Of a stretch of DNA of 64,000 nt, positions 21,164 to 30,364 are shown in pieces. Source of the DNA: Labyrinthula sp. Ha (lineage: Eukaryota > Sar > Bigyra > Labyrinthulida > Labyrinthulaceae); NCBI GenBank assembly GCA_015227615.1, contig JAALGZ010000024.1, forward strand, positions 558,001 to 622,000. Reading direction: 5' to 3'. The notes beneath the pieces are model-generated. The model was not told the DNA's origin and made no database searches. It saw nothing but the letters and a program-made list of their open reading frames with translations. The position numbers and the translations under genes were made by a program. Position 1 is the first letter of the stretch, and each line of letters starts with the position of its first letter.

Positions 21164-23570
21164 ACTAAATAATATTTATTAGCTCTTTCATTTAAATAAA
21201 AAAATAATGAAAAATCATTATTGAAAGGTTATATCTCATAGGCACAAATTAAAGCTTCTCTCCAGAAGTTTTGCTTTTGGTATAAAAATAATCGAAACAT
21301 ATACTGATATATATGGAAGATTTGAATTATCATTTCATAACTACTAAGCTATATATATATATCAATATTTTACATTTGTGATGGATACAATAAATATATA
21401 TTTATTAGTTCTTCAAGAGTTTATCTAATTTCCAAACAGGTAGATACTGCTGCAGTTGTTGATCCAGAGGGGGGAGATATCAGCAAACAATACAGAAGAT
21501 TTTTGAAAGTTGGAAAGTGTTATTTAGTATTTAGAGCTTGAAGATAAATTGGGTTAAAGAAAATATTGAAGTGAAATCATATGAAGGGGTACATAAGTCA
21601 TTGAATTGATAATAAGAAATCGGAAACTGAAAAAAGAAAAGAAAACATTATTAATCAAAACTTCAACTAGAAAATGTCTCTATCTTGTTAAAACCCCTAT
21701 ACTAAGGCCCAGGAACATGATAAGCAAAATGTGTTTCTTTATATAAAACAAGCTCTCATTCCTAACTAGAATATATACAATATTTATATTTGTTTTTGAG
21801 TAAGTTGTTTGTTTATGTTAACTTTTGTATACTCCCTCTACTTAAAGAAGGATTTTGAAAATAACAGCAAACACTTTGAATAAAGGTTACATATTTTTTT
21901 TCATTGTTTTACAATAATTTCATGAAAGTATTGTAGCATCTCTCAAAGAAAAAACCCTCGTTCATGGATTTTGTTTTTATCTATCCTGAAATGTCTTCGA
22001 TAAAGTTTCTTGCTAGTAATTCTTTTGGTGGAATTCGTGGATGTATTTTCCATTAATATTTTCTATTTGGCAGATATCCAATGTTTTAAGAGGTTCACTT
22101 AGACTATGATTTCAAACATAAGATTTGCATGAGATAATATTTAAATCATAACTGCTACTTGATAATGGAAATCTACTGTATTTTCAGTTAACCGCTCAAA
22201 GTTAACACCTACCATTTTTTTAAGGGACATGCACAAACGATCTTAAACAGTAAAATCAGATGCAGAAGTTGAAAGAAAGAGCCACTTTGCATAAATTAGA
22301 GCTGATTTAGTGGCTAAAGTGATTCTGTATGTTCTGACCATCGAATGGAAAGCTTATTAGGGAGTATATGGTGAGCAGATTTGGAGTTACACGAAAATAG
22401 GTTGTTTGTGGTGTTTTTTGTGGGCTTAAGGAAAGAGAAGAAAAAGAAGTATGCTTTGTTATTGCTGTACTTTGTTGAAGAATATTTTAAGTCTTCATTT
22501 TCGAGGAGATAAGTTGTGGGTCTTTTAGGCAGTACTTAGGTGTGCTTTTTTGGGGGCAGTTTCAATACAAGCCTTAGAATATATCTAATTTGGATGATTT
22601 ATTTTGTTTAAACAATTTATGTTCTTGGTTGAGGGCGTAGAGAATAGGTTTAAAACAGATGGCTAGTGTGGGAAAACTGTTAATGTTTTACTTGCAGTTT
22701 TTTTTGGGTAGTTTAACTAGCATTGTTAGTTAATTGTCTTAGTAGCCTTAGATAGCCCATAGTTTCCCGGGGCATTCCCTAGATTGGCCAAACGGTATCT
22801 CGTGTTAGAATTTTGAGAAATCAGGAGTCAATCTAGTTACTGAAAAACCAACTGAACAGAATAAAGATTGTTGTTTTCGTGAGTTCGAATACTTAGCTAC
22901 AATCACATACATCTGTGAGAAATCACTAGGAAGTTTGTCTGAAGCCTTCTGCCAGATGACTTAGCATCTTCTAAATTTGCTCAGACACAGTTAATTGTAC
23001 ATTAGATATCAGAATATGGCCTTTTCATGAGTTATTTCTCGATCTAGATTTATGTGCTTCAGTCAGTCACTCGTAGACTGAGAAAAAATAGAGACAAAGT
23101 AGAGGCGATCATTTAGACTGATACTGAACATCCACAGACTGGAGACATGTAAGTTGCTTCATAGCCTAGCATTAATTCAACTTAAAACTCCTTTCTTTAG
23201 ATTTTTTGTGCAGTACTTCTAAGCAAAAATCCACATTGGTGTTTACCCAGGTTTGATAGACACCCTTCAAGCTTCCACCATCAAAACGCTGCTAACTTTT
23301 TTTTTGAGCCTCTAAGAAATCCCTTCTAGCAGGTGCTGTCCTTTTTACAGACTAAAATTCGCCATTACATGCCTTTCACTTGTTTTCCACATTGAGGTTC
23401 GCAATACTTGTCACTACTGCCGTTCGTCCGCTCATATTCATCCTGCACGAGAGTCAAAAAGCATTTTATATGTTTTGAACCTGTACGTTTCCATTATTAA
23501 TCTTATTAATTGTATCAACTCTCCCTCTTCTCCCAAAACTAGACTTTGACTGAAAAAATAAACTTTATAT
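21164..23570. other. No gene recognised
   Basis: This stretch lies between the kinase relic and the ketol-acid reductoisomerase promoter. Patches near 22300-22900 are less A+T-rich and may be old decayed insertions. I found no frame with a recognisable motif. The pyrimidine-rich bases 23500-23545 lie just before the next gene's promoter region. Confidence 0.45.
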
Positions 23571-23614
23571 GTTCTTTTTATTTATTTCAGTTTGTTTCAG
23601 CAATATATATTTTA

Positions 23615-23628
23615 ATTGCCCAAAATAT
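23615..23628 (+). promoter_or_regulatory. ATTGCCCAAAATAT motif, distal copy
   Basis: This is an exact ATTGCCCAAAATAT, 73-86 bases before the ketol-acid reductoisomerase ATG. A second exact copy lies 39 bases downstream. Between them is an inverted repeat CGGAC-N7-GTCCG (23629-23645) that encloses a CCAAT. Confidence 0.55.
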
Positions 23629-23653
23629 CGGACCAATAAAGTCCGAAATCAAA

Positions 23654-23667
23654 ATTGCCCAAAATAT
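23654..23667 (+). promoter_or_regulatory. ATTGCCCAAAATAT motif, proximal copy
   Basis: This second exact copy lies 34-47 bases before the ATG at 23701. A near-identical copy precedes NDUFS8, and reverse-oriented relatives precede the three ROCO copies, so it is a candidate core promoter or initiator element. Function is inferred from position only. Confidence 0.55.
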
Positions 23668-23700
23668 TTACCAAAAGCAAAACCACAAATAAAACAAAAA

Positions 23701-24810
23701 ATGTTAACAAATCTAACACGTACTCTACGTACTTCACTCTCATCAAATTTTAAACAAATTCGTACTTTGAAAACCTTAACATTTGGTAGTACTCAAGAAG
23801 AAGTAATTGAACGTTCAGATTATCCTTCTACTCGTTATCAGTCTCTTTTTAAAGATGATACACTTTGTATGCTTGGTTATGGAACTCAAGGTCGTGGACA
23901 AGCATTAAATCTACGTGATAATAATATGCCTGTTATTTTATCTGTACGTGAAGGACCATCATGGGATCTTGCTTTAGAAGATGGTTGGGTACCTAATAAA
24001 AACTTATTTAATCTTGAAGAAGGTCTTGAAAGAGGATCTGTTTATATGTATCTTTTATCAGATGCCGGACAAAAATTATTTTATCCAACTTTAAAACCAT
24101 ATTTAACAAGTGGAAAAACTTTATATGTATCACATGGATTTAGTGTGGTTTTTTCAGAAAGAACGGAAATAGAACTTCCTTCTGATATAGATGTAGTTCT
24201 ATGTGCACCAAAAGGAAGTGGAACAACTGTAAGAAATCTTTTTCTAGAAGGAAGAGGAATAAATGGTTCAATAGCTGTACATCAAGATTATTCTGGTAAT
24301 GCACAAGAAAGAGTTGAAGCACTTGGAGTTGCAGTTGGATGTGGATATTTATATAAAACAACTTTTGAAAAAGAAACATATTCTGATTTAGTTGGTGAAA
24401 GAGGTGTTTTAATGGGTATGATTCAAGGAGCTTTTCAAGCACAATATGAAGTATTAAGAGCAAAAGGACATAGTCCATCTGAAGCATTTAATGAAACAGT
24501 TGAAGAAGCTACTCAAAGTTTATATCCTTTAATTGGACAAAATGGTATGGATTGGATGTATGCAAATTGTTCAACAACTGCACAAAGAGGAGCATTAGAT
24601 TGGTATCCTAAATTTTATACTGCATTGAAACCTGTATTTCAAGAACTTTATGAAGAAGTTGAAAATGGAAATGAATGTCAAAGAAGTTTGGATGTAAATG
24701 GACAAGTAGATTATAAAGAGAAATTAGAAAAGGAGTTGGAAGAGATTAGAGAAAGTGAAATGTGGAAAGCTGGAGTTACTGTAAGAGGATTGAGACCAGA
24801 AAATAACTAG
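23701..24810 (+). CDS. ILV5: Ketol-acid reductoisomerase, mitochondrial
   Basis: This NADPH-dependent enzyme converts acetolactate or acetohydroxybutyrate to the dihydroxy acid in valine and isoleucine synthesis. The 369-residue protein is close to fungal Ilv5 along its length. The nucleotide-binding loop GYGTQGRGQALNLRDN is near residues 59-74, KGSGTTVR and GRGINGSIAV are in the middle, GERGVLMG carries the family's metal-site region, and the C-terminal knot domain includes SPSEAFNETVEEATQSLYP and LRPENN. The first 28 residues are basic and hydroxylated (MLTNLTRTLRTSLSSNFKQI), fitting a mitochondrial presequence. I chose the ATG at 23701 because the frame upstream runs through two copies of a promoter-like motif. 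There is no intron. Its stop is one base from the stop of the convergent neighbour. Animals lack this enzyme. Confidence 0.97.
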   Translation: MLTNLTRTLRTSLSSNFKQIRTLKTLTFGSTQEEVIERSDYPSTRYQSLFKDDTLCMLGYGTQGRGQALNLRDNNMPVILSVREGPSWDLALEDGWVPNKNLFNLEEGLERGSVYMYLLSDAGQKLFYPTLKPYLTSGKTLYVSHGFSVVFSERTEIELPSDIDVVLCAPKGSGTTVRNLFLEGRGINGSIAVHQDYSGNAQERVEALGVAVGCGYLYKTTFEKETYSDLVGERGVLMGMIQGAFQAQYEVLRAKGHSPSEAFNETVEEATQSLYPLIGQNGMDWMYANCSTTAQRGALDWYPKFYTALKPVFQELYEEVENGNECQRSLDVNGQVDYKEKLEKELEEIRESEMWKAGVTVRGLRPENN

Positions 24811-24811
24811 T

Positions 24812-26041
24812 TTAATCACACTTACCTATATTTTCAAACCTCGTACATCCATATGTACGAAAAAAAGGTTCTCCAGGTGGACATCTGCAATAAAATCTGT
24901 CGTCTTCTTTTTCTTCACAATTTACTATTTCGGTACTATCTGTACATAGTATTAATAATGTGTCTGAAATGCATACTTTTGCTTCGGGATCGAGACCAAA
25001 ACAAGGATCCTCAACTGGATAGTTTGTTGGATATTGAGTTGGGTTAGCAGAAGGAAAAGGAGTTGGATTATCTGTTGGAAATTGAGTAGGAAAAAGTGTA
25101 GGAGAACTACTAGGAAAAAGAGTAGGATAAAAAGTAGGTGAAGTACTTGGGAAGAAAGTCGGGTAAGATGTTGGAGAAAGAGACGGGAAAGCAGTCCCGA
25201 AAGTTGTCGGGTTATCTGTTGGGAAAGGTGTAGGAGAATTTGTAGGGAAGTGAGTCGGGAAATCTGTAGGTGAATCAGTCGGGAATAGAGTTGGGAATTT
25301 AGTAGGAGAATTTGAAGGGAAAGATGTTGGTGATCGAGACGGGAAATTTGTTGGAGATATTGTCGGGATATGAGTTGGAGGAACGGGAGATCGGGATGGG
25401 AAAGGTGTTGGTTCTGTTGTTGGAGTACTCTCGACAAGTTGTCCCATGGCAGAGTTTGGTATGAATAATGACAGAGAAGATAATATTCCAAGGAAGAAAC
25501 CAATAATAACTGTACAACATAAAGGGATAAAAGGATATTTTCGTTTTTTCTTTTCTTCTTCATCTCGATCTGCTATATCTTCAAGTAAACCTAAAGTTTG
25601 AACATCAAAATTATTTGATATAATATCTCCACACCTAACTTTTTCAAGAAATCCAACTTTTTTTTCTTCTTCCTCTTCTTCTTTTTCTTCTTTTTCTTGA
25701 AGAATCTTTAAATCATTCTCATCTTCAGCTGTAAATAATTCTGTTTCAGTTTGCATTCGTTTAGTTTCAATAACTATTGGATTCATTTCTCTTTTCATAG
25801 GAATATCTTTTAACGTAAATTTTTGTTCGCTATCATCGACTTTTGGTAAAGTTAAACTTTCTGAAAGTTCATCAACTTGGGAATAGTGTAACCACTTTGA
25901 TTTATACTTTTTCTTTTTCTTTTTTGAGTTCCCTTGTTTAACTTGAGAACCGGAAGTAGCAAAAAGAGATTTTGGTTCTGTTATAGCCGATGAATTACTG
26001 TTTAAAGACTCAGTCTTGCGTATATTACTTTCGTTCGACAT
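24812..26041 (-). CDS. Type II membrane protein with PTxFPT repeats
   Basis: I do not recognise an orthologue. The 409-residue protein has four parts. Residues 1-168 are a charged, probably cytosolic N-terminus with a lysine run ([10 protein letters not shown]) and an acidic run of glutamates. Residues 170-194 form one hydrophobic segment ([20 protein letters not shown]). Residues 205-345 are a low-complexity stalk with an 8-residue beat of the form PTxFPTxx or PSxSPTxF. The last 65 residues are a compact domain with eight cysteines, including CRC. Lacking a cleavable signal, it should sit with the stalk and Cys-rich head outside or in the lumen. Such PT-rich stalks are common in stramenopile surface and wall proteins. 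It is divergent from NDUFS8: the two probable starts are 84 bases apart, and they likely share a promoter region. There is no intron. Confidence 0.8.
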   Translation of the reverse strand: MSNESNIRKTESLNSNSSAITEPKSLFATSGSQVKQGNSKKKKKKYKSKWLHYSQVDELSESLTLPKVDDSEQKFTLKDIPMKREMNPIVIETKRMQTETELFTAEDENDLKILQEKEEKEEEEEEKKVGFLEKVRCGDIISNNFDVQTLGLLEDIADRDEEEKKKRKYPFIPLCCTVIIGFFLGILSSLSLFIPNSAMGQLVESTPTTEPTPFPSRSPVPPTHIPTISPTNFPSRSPTSFPSNSPTKFPTLFPTDSPTDFPTHFPTNSPTPFPTDNPTTFGTAFPSLSPTSYPTFFPSTSPTFYPTLFPSSSPTLFPTQFPTDNPTPFPSANPTQYPTNYPVEDPCFGLDPEAKVCISDTLLILCTDSTEIVNCEEKEDDRFYCRCPPGEPFFRTYGCTRFENIGKCD

Positions 26042-26104
26042 CTTGCAATTTTCTCTTTCTTCTTCTCAAGTAATGCACCATTGTATTCTATATTATATTT
26101 TGAA

Positions 26105-26117
26105 ATTGCCCAAAATA
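26105..26117 (+). promoter_or_regulatory. ATTGCCCAAAATA motif before NDUFS8
   Basis: ATTGCCCAAAATA ends nine bases before the chosen NDUFS8 ATG at 26126. It matches both motif copies before the ketol-acid reductoisomerase gene. It lies in the 84-base gap shared with the divergent PT-repeat gene. Confidence 0.55.
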
Positions 26118-26125
26118 AAATAAAA

Positions 26126-26707
26126 ATGATGTTAAAAAAATTAACAAGAAACTTTTCTTCATTAAAACAAACAGCTCGTATATCAATTGCATATGAACCT
26201 CCAAAAGAAAAAAGTTGGTCTGAACTAACTGATAAAACAACAAATATCTTATTCTGGACAGATTTTTGGCGTGGATTAATGTTAGCAACTGAAACGTTCT
26301 TTAAACCAAAGATTACTATAAGTTATCCTTTTGAAAAAGGTATGTTAAGTCCTAGATTTCGTGGTGAACATGCATTAAGAAGATATCCAAATGGAGAAGA
26401 AAGATGTATTGCATGTAAATTATGTGAAGCAGTATGTCCAGCACAAGCAATAACTATAGAAGCAGAAGAAAGAGAAGATGGAAGTAGAAGAACAACAGAA
26501 TATAGTATTGATATGACAAAATGTATATTTTGTGGATTTTGTCAAGAAGCTTGTCCAGTTGATGCAATTGTTGAAGGACCTAATTTTGAATATGCAACTG
26601 AAACTCATGAAGAATTATTTTATGATAAAGAAAAATTATTAAAAAATGGTGATTTATGGGAACCAGCTATTGCTAAAAACCTTGCAAGTGAAGCTATGTA
26701 TAGGTAA
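26126..26707 (+). CDS. NDUFS8: NADH dehydrogenase iron-sulfur protein 8 (TYKY)
   Basis: This peripheral-arm subunit of mitochondrial complex I holds clusters N6a and N6b, which pass electrons towards the quinone site. The 193-residue protein carries the two ferredoxin motifs [12 protein letters not shown] (about residues 94-105) and [12 protein letters not shown] (about 133-144). These are joined by the family's YSIDMTKC segment and preceded by [17 protein letters not shown]. The conserved N-terminal part ([22 protein letters not shown]) is complete. I chose the ATG at 26126 (followed at once by another ATG at 26129) because the frame upstream contains a promoter-like motif, and the chosen start gives a basic presequence [15 protein letters not shown]. 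There is no intron. It converges on prefoldin 2 with 11 bases between stops. Confidence 0.97.
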   Translation: MMLKKLTRNFSSLKQTARISIAYEPPKEKSWSELTDKTTNILFWTDFWRGLMLATETFFKPKITISYPFEKGMLSPRFRGEHALRRYPNGEERCIACKLCEAVCPAQAITIEAEEREDGSRRTTEYSIDMTKCIFCGFCQEACPVDAIVEGPNFEYATETHEELFYDKEKLLKNGDLWEPAIAKNLASEAMYR

Positions 26708-26718
26708 AGAAAAAGAAG

Positions 26719-27027
26719 TTAAGAATTAACAGAAGAAAGAATTTTATCTGCTTTTTGTTCAAATTCTTTTGCTTGTTGAATAAGTGTTTTAATAAGATTA
26801 TCAAGGTTTTCTTTATTTTTTTTTAAAGAAGGAATTGTTTCTTTAAGTGGTTGTTCAATAAGAACAGAACTTATTAAACGGTGACAAGTTTTATTAGATG
26901 GTAAATTCGATAATGTTTGAAGTACAGATTCATGTTCATTTGATTCAATTTGAAGTTCATTTACTTTTTGCATAATTTCAGTTACATTTCGACGAAATTG
27001 TTCTGCTTCAATTAATTCTTTATTCAT
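26719..27027 (-). CDS. PFDN2: Prefoldin subunit 2
   Basis: This is a beta-type subunit of the hexameric prefoldin co-chaperone, which hands nascent actin and tubulin to the CCT chaperonin in the cytosol. The 102-residue protein is one antiparallel coiled coil with a central beta-hairpin. Conserved points seen are NEHESVLQTL, KTCHRLISSVLIEQ and the KETIPSLKKNKENLDNLI segment that begins the second helix. The C-terminal tail is shorter than in animals. The ATG at 27027 is preceded by ATTGGATATTTTATCCAAT, an inverted repeat ending in CCAAT. No intron is present. Its upstream gap, about 107 bases to the end of squalene synthase, is filled by such repeats. Confidence 0.93.
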   Translation of the reverse strand: MNKELIEAEQFRRNVTEIMQKVNELQIESNEHESVLQTLSNLPSNKTCHRLISSVLIEQPLKETIPSLKKNKENLDNLIKTLIQQAKEFEQKADKILSSVNS

Positions 27028-27039
27028 ATCTTATTTATT

Positions 27040-27130
27040 ATTATTGGATAAAATATCCAATTAAATTTATTGGATAAATTAACCAATTAAATTTATTTTA
27101 AATTGATTGGATAAATAAACCAATAAAATC
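27040..27130. repeat. Three ATTGG/CCAAT inverted repeats
   Basis: Three successive units of the form ATTGGATAAA-N-CCAAT lie between the prefoldin 2 start and the squalene synthase stop: about 27043-27063, 27069-27089 and 27106-27125. Each is an inverted repeat with ATTGG and CCAAT ends. They could be NF-Y type promoter sites for prefoldin 2, or 3' hairpins for squalene synthase. Function is inferred. Confidence 0.6.
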
Positions 27131-27134
27131 ATTA

Positions 27135-28460
27135 TTATTTTTTTAGAATACTTTCACATTGTTTTAATACATATAAAGAAACTTTTGTTTCTTCAATATT
27201 CAAACAAACTTTTTTTATCACTTCTACACTCTCTCTTACATTTTTTCTAATTTCTTTCATCATTCCTTCACAAGTTTCCTGACTCGACAAATCGACAAAA
27301 ATCTTTGCGCTTTTTCCCTTTGATATCTTTACAACTCCTTCAAACACCTTTTCATTCATAAAACATTCTTCTAAAGTTTTAATAGCCATAATTTGTGGTA
27401 TACCACAAAATAATAAAACTTTTACATTTTCTATTCTATCCAAATATTGCATCATATCTGGAACAAATTCTAATACTTTTCCAACTAGTTCATTCAAACA
27501 CTCCAACTTTTCTTGGCTTTTTGGAAGCTGCTTTAAATCCTTTACATAACTTCCAAATACTTCTTTTGGCCAAAAAGTTCTTCCTTCAACTAAATCTTCT
27601 AGGAAATCTCGTATTATATTCGTTCTCTGTAAGATTTGAGCCATACTTTCTGCTTCAGAATACAACTTACTTTTCTTCATAGAATCTTCCCAAATACCAT
27701 CCTCTTCATATACTCTAGCTTCATCTCCATCTACTCTTATATATTCTCCAACTATGAACAACTGAGTCAATCCATGTCCAACTGTTCCAGCCACGTAATG
27801 ACAGTACCTAAAAAACTCTTCTTCACTGGCACAACCATTTCCCAAATCTCTCTCCACAAAGCTCAACATCCCATTCGCCATCTCCTCCGTAATTTTTTCA
27901 ATAATCACTTGATTTTGACTCTGAAGGTTCCAAAACACACTCAACACTTTATCAAATTGTTCTACCAACTCTAGTTCATATCCTTCTCCTATCCCCTTTA
28001 AACTTACAACTTCTTTTTCTTTCTCTAATCTATCGATAAAGTTTTTCAATATATCTTTTTTAACGGTTATATCAAGTGACATATCATCTTCTACCGTATC
28101 TAACGCTCTTAGGACCAAATAAAAGACCATAATGGACAATTGTAAATCTTCAGGAAGAAGTTTAATTACAAGAGCAAAAGAACGTGAAACTTTTGATAAC
28201 ATAAACTCACAATATTGAATATTTTTATTTTGAGAATTTGATTTAAGTTTTTTCTTTAAATTTTGAAATTTATAAAGTGCAATTAATTCATCTGGATTAA
28301 GAAATGAAGTTAAGAGAGAAGGTTGAAATATAGGAATTTTTCCATAAGCACCTTGTTTAAGAGTAAGCTTTCCTTTAGTTATATATTTATATAATGTATG
28401 TGGTAAATTATATATAAATGAAAGAGATGCAAGAAGAAAGTTTGATTGATTTTGTGTCAT
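27135..28460 (-). CDS. ERG9: Squalene synthase (farnesyl-diphosphate farnesyltransferase)
   Basis: This enzyme joins two farnesyl diphosphates through presqualene diphosphate to squalene, the first committed step to sterols. The 441-residue protein has both aspartate-rich magnesium sites: DTVEDD at 121-126 and DFLED at about 285-289, inside NIIRDFLEDLVEGRTFWP. It also shows SRSFALVIKLLP, YCHYVAGTVGHGL and the FCGIPQIMAIKTL segment. I start it at the ATG at 28460 because the frame above begins only with a TTG inside the ATTGCGCAAT block. One oddity is that the C-terminus after residue 385 is charged and ends KQCESILKK, without the hydrophobic anchor most squalene synthases use to sit in the ER membrane. 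The first 30 residues contain a hydrophobic stretch (NFLLASLSFIYNL) that could serve instead. No intron. Confidence 0.95.
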   Translation of the reverse strand: MTQNQSNFLLASLSFIYNLPHTLYKYITKGKLTLKQGAYGKIPIFQPSLLTSFLNPDELIALYKFQNLKKKLKSNSQNKNIQYCEFMLSKVSRSFALVIKLLPEDLQLSIMVFYLVLRALDTVEDDMSLDITVKKDILKNFIDRLEKEKEVVSLKGIGEGYELELVEQFDKVLSVFWNLQSQNQVIIEKITEEMANGMLSFVERDLGNGCASEEEFFRYCHYVAGTVGHGLTQLFIVGEYIRVDGDEARVYEEDGIWEDSMKKSKLYSEAESMAQILQRTNIIRDFLEDLVEGRTFWPKEVFGSYVKDLKQLPKSQEKLECLNELVGKVLEFVPDMMQYLDRIENVKVLLFCGIPQIMAIKTLEECFMNEKVFEGVVKISKGKSAKIFVDLSSQETCEGMMKEIRKNVRESVEVIKKVCLNIEETKVSLYVLKQCESILKK

Positions 28461-28468
28461 TTTATTTG

Positions 28469-28481
28469 AATTGCGCAATAT
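28469..28481 (-). promoter_or_regulatory. ATTGCGCAAT palindrome before squalene synthase
   Basis: The plus strand reads AATTGCGCAATAT, ending nine bases before the squalene synthase ATG. The spacing is the same as for the ATTGCCCAAAATA motif before NDUFS8, and the core (ATTGC-CAA) is shared, so it may be a variant of the same element. Confidence 0.35.
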
Positions 28482-28603
28482 ATTTATTTTAATATATTTT
28501 TTATTGTTTACGCAATCTATACGTTATCATAATCAAAATTATATCCAATCAAATTACTTAAATTATTAATTATATAAATTAATTGGTTAATTTATTTATA
28601 TAC

Positions 28604-29848
28604 TTATTTTCTAGTTTTATTTAAGAAATTTTGTAAAGCATTTAATCTTTTATCAATTTCTTCTGAATTAATACTTTTTTCTTCTTCTTTTATATAATAA
28701 GAATTTTTTTCTAAATTTTCTTTTTTTCTTCTTCTTCTTGATATTATAGAAGTTTCACTTTCAGAACAAGAAATACTTCCAATCTGTCCTTTTCTTCTTG
28801 AACGAACAGATCTTTGACGTACTGGTGATAAATCTTCTTCTAAATTTGATCGAAGTCTTCTTTGTAATCTTTTAATATTTCTTTTCTTTGTTGATTTGAA
28901 ACTTGATTCACTTTCAGAAAGTTTTTTTCTTCTACTAATTGCACTTAAGTTTCTAACTCTTTCTCTATTTAACTCAATGAAGGATTTTGTTCTTCTTTTT
29001 CTAGAAGATCTTTTCAATGGTCTTGATCTTCTTGAAATTAATGTTCTTGTTGTTTTACTTGATTGATTTGTTACTCTGCTTTGACGAGATCTTGTTGATC
29101 CAGTAGTTGCAGATGAATCTGAAGTATAAGTTCTACTTCGAGGACTTTGACTATAACTGTAGAGTCTTTCAAAAACATTTCTTGGTTTTCTAGAAGATGT
29201 TCTTCTTTTTATTCTTTTTTTTATTTGTAATCTTGTTTCTAAATCTAAATTTCTTTTCTGAAGTTTTTTAATTTCTTCTTGTAATGCAGAAAAAGTTGAA
29301 GTAGAAGTTTCTAAGGAAATAACTTGTTCACGAAGTCTTTTATTTTCTAATCTTAATCTTGAATTCTCATTTTCTATTTCAATAATTGATTTATTTATTT
29401 TGTTTAACTTTTCTTTATTATTTTCTTTATTAAATTCATCACATGTAGAAAAATTATCTTTAAAATATTCTTCTTGATTTAAAGGAAGTGGAATCTGAAT
29501 ATCATTAATATTAACTACAATATAAATTTGTTTATTCTTATTATTTTTTATATTTTCTTGTTTTATATTTTTCATATCATTAATATCTTCTAAAGAAAGA
29601 ATTTCTAAATAAGAATGTTTTTCAACTGTTTCTTCATTAAAAATAATTTTAATAGTTTGTATTAATTCATCAAAAGAAACTACATTTCCAAAGTGATTAA
29701 GAAGTGAATCAATAAAATTTTTTGAAAAAATTCTTTCCCAAAAATTTATTTTTCCATTTTTTTCATTACTTTTTGCAAATAATTTAAATGATTTTTCAAG
29801 TGGTTCAAAGTATAAGTCATAAAATATTCCTCTTTTGAAAATTTTCAT
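28604..29848 (-). CDS. CCDC61: CCDC61/VFL3-like centriolar coiled-coil protein
   Basis: CCDC61 (VFL3 in green algae) belongs to the XRCC4/SAS-6 fold family and acts at basal bodies, where it helps anchor and orient flagellar roots. The 414-residue protein has the CCDC61 head: YFEPLEKSFKLF, then IFSKNFIDSLLNHFGNVVSF, then a YLEILSLEDI strand, and QIYIVVNINDIQIPLPL at about 114-130, matching the family's YLILIYSVEFDRIHYPLPL. A coiled coil follows (about 145-210; RLRLENKRLREQVISLETS). The remaining half is a basic tail rich in arginine and serine (RRTSSRKPRNVF, SRRSRPLKRSSRKRRTK), with many R-x-x-S sites. I used the ATG at 29848. No intron. Assignment rests on the head motifs; the tail alone is not diagnostic. 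Confidence 0.72.
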   Translation of the reverse strand: MKIFKRGIFYDLYFEPLEKSFKLFAKSNEKNGKINFWERIFSKNFIDSLLNHFGNVVSFDELIQTIKIIFNEETVEKHSYLEILSLEDINDMKNIKQENIKNNKNKQIYIVVNINDIQIPLPLNQEEYFKDNFSTCDEFNKENNKEKLNKINKSIIEIENENSRLRLENKRLREQVISLETSTSTFSALQEEIKKLQKRNLDLETRLQIKKRIKRRTSSRKPRNVFERLYSYSQSPRSRTYTSDSSATTGSTRSRQSRVTNQSSKTTRTLISRRSRPLKRSSRKRRTKSFIELNRERVRNLSAISRRKKLSESESSFKSTKKRNIKRLQRRLRSNLEEDLSPVRQRSVRSRRKGQIGSISCSESETSIISRRRRKKENLEKNSYYIKEEEKSINSEEIDKRLNALQNFLNKTRK

Positions 29849-30364
29849 CACAAGAAGTTTAAACTTTTTAACGGGTTAAAACTAAATGATAAAATTTAAA
29901 ACTATTTTTATTATTTATAAATTATTTATTTATAGAGGAAAAAAATATATATTTATATATCATATTTGATTATGAGAATAAAAAAAAACTTTTTCTATAA
30001 TACTTTATTAAGAAAATGAAAACCATATATAGTTTTAGTTCAGATACTAAATATTTATAGAAACTCGTATATTATGAGAACAATATTTAAAATAACAATT
30101 TAGCAACAAATCTATAAACATTATATAGTTTTCAATGCAGATAACTTTAAGAGTATAATTTAGTGATTTTTTGATTAGTCAACTAAACTTCATAGTATAC
30201 AAATCAAATAATATTAACCACAACAAAAAATATGAAGAGGTGAAATAATTATTTATTCAACTCTGACTCTATATAATTTATGAAATTTTGAATAAACCTT
30301 AGATTTATGCATCCTAGGAAGAAAACAAAAATAACCTGCTCTCTGTTCTTAGCTCAACGAGACT
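29849..30364. other. Intergenic, no gene seen
   Basis: This is A+T-rich upstream sequence of the CCDC61-like gene. I see no frame or clear repeat. Confidence 0.5.

Noticed and set aside
23569-23700. Upstream extension of the ketol-acid reductoisomerase frame to an earlier ATG at 23569
   Set aside because: The extension translates two copies of the promoter-like motif and a pyrimidine-rich stretch, while the ATG at 23701 gives a good mitochondrial presequence.
24952-25563. Long minus-strand frame overlapping the PT-repeat gene (leucine- and glutamine-rich)
   Set aside because: It is a shadow frame created by the repetitive PTxFPT coding sequence.
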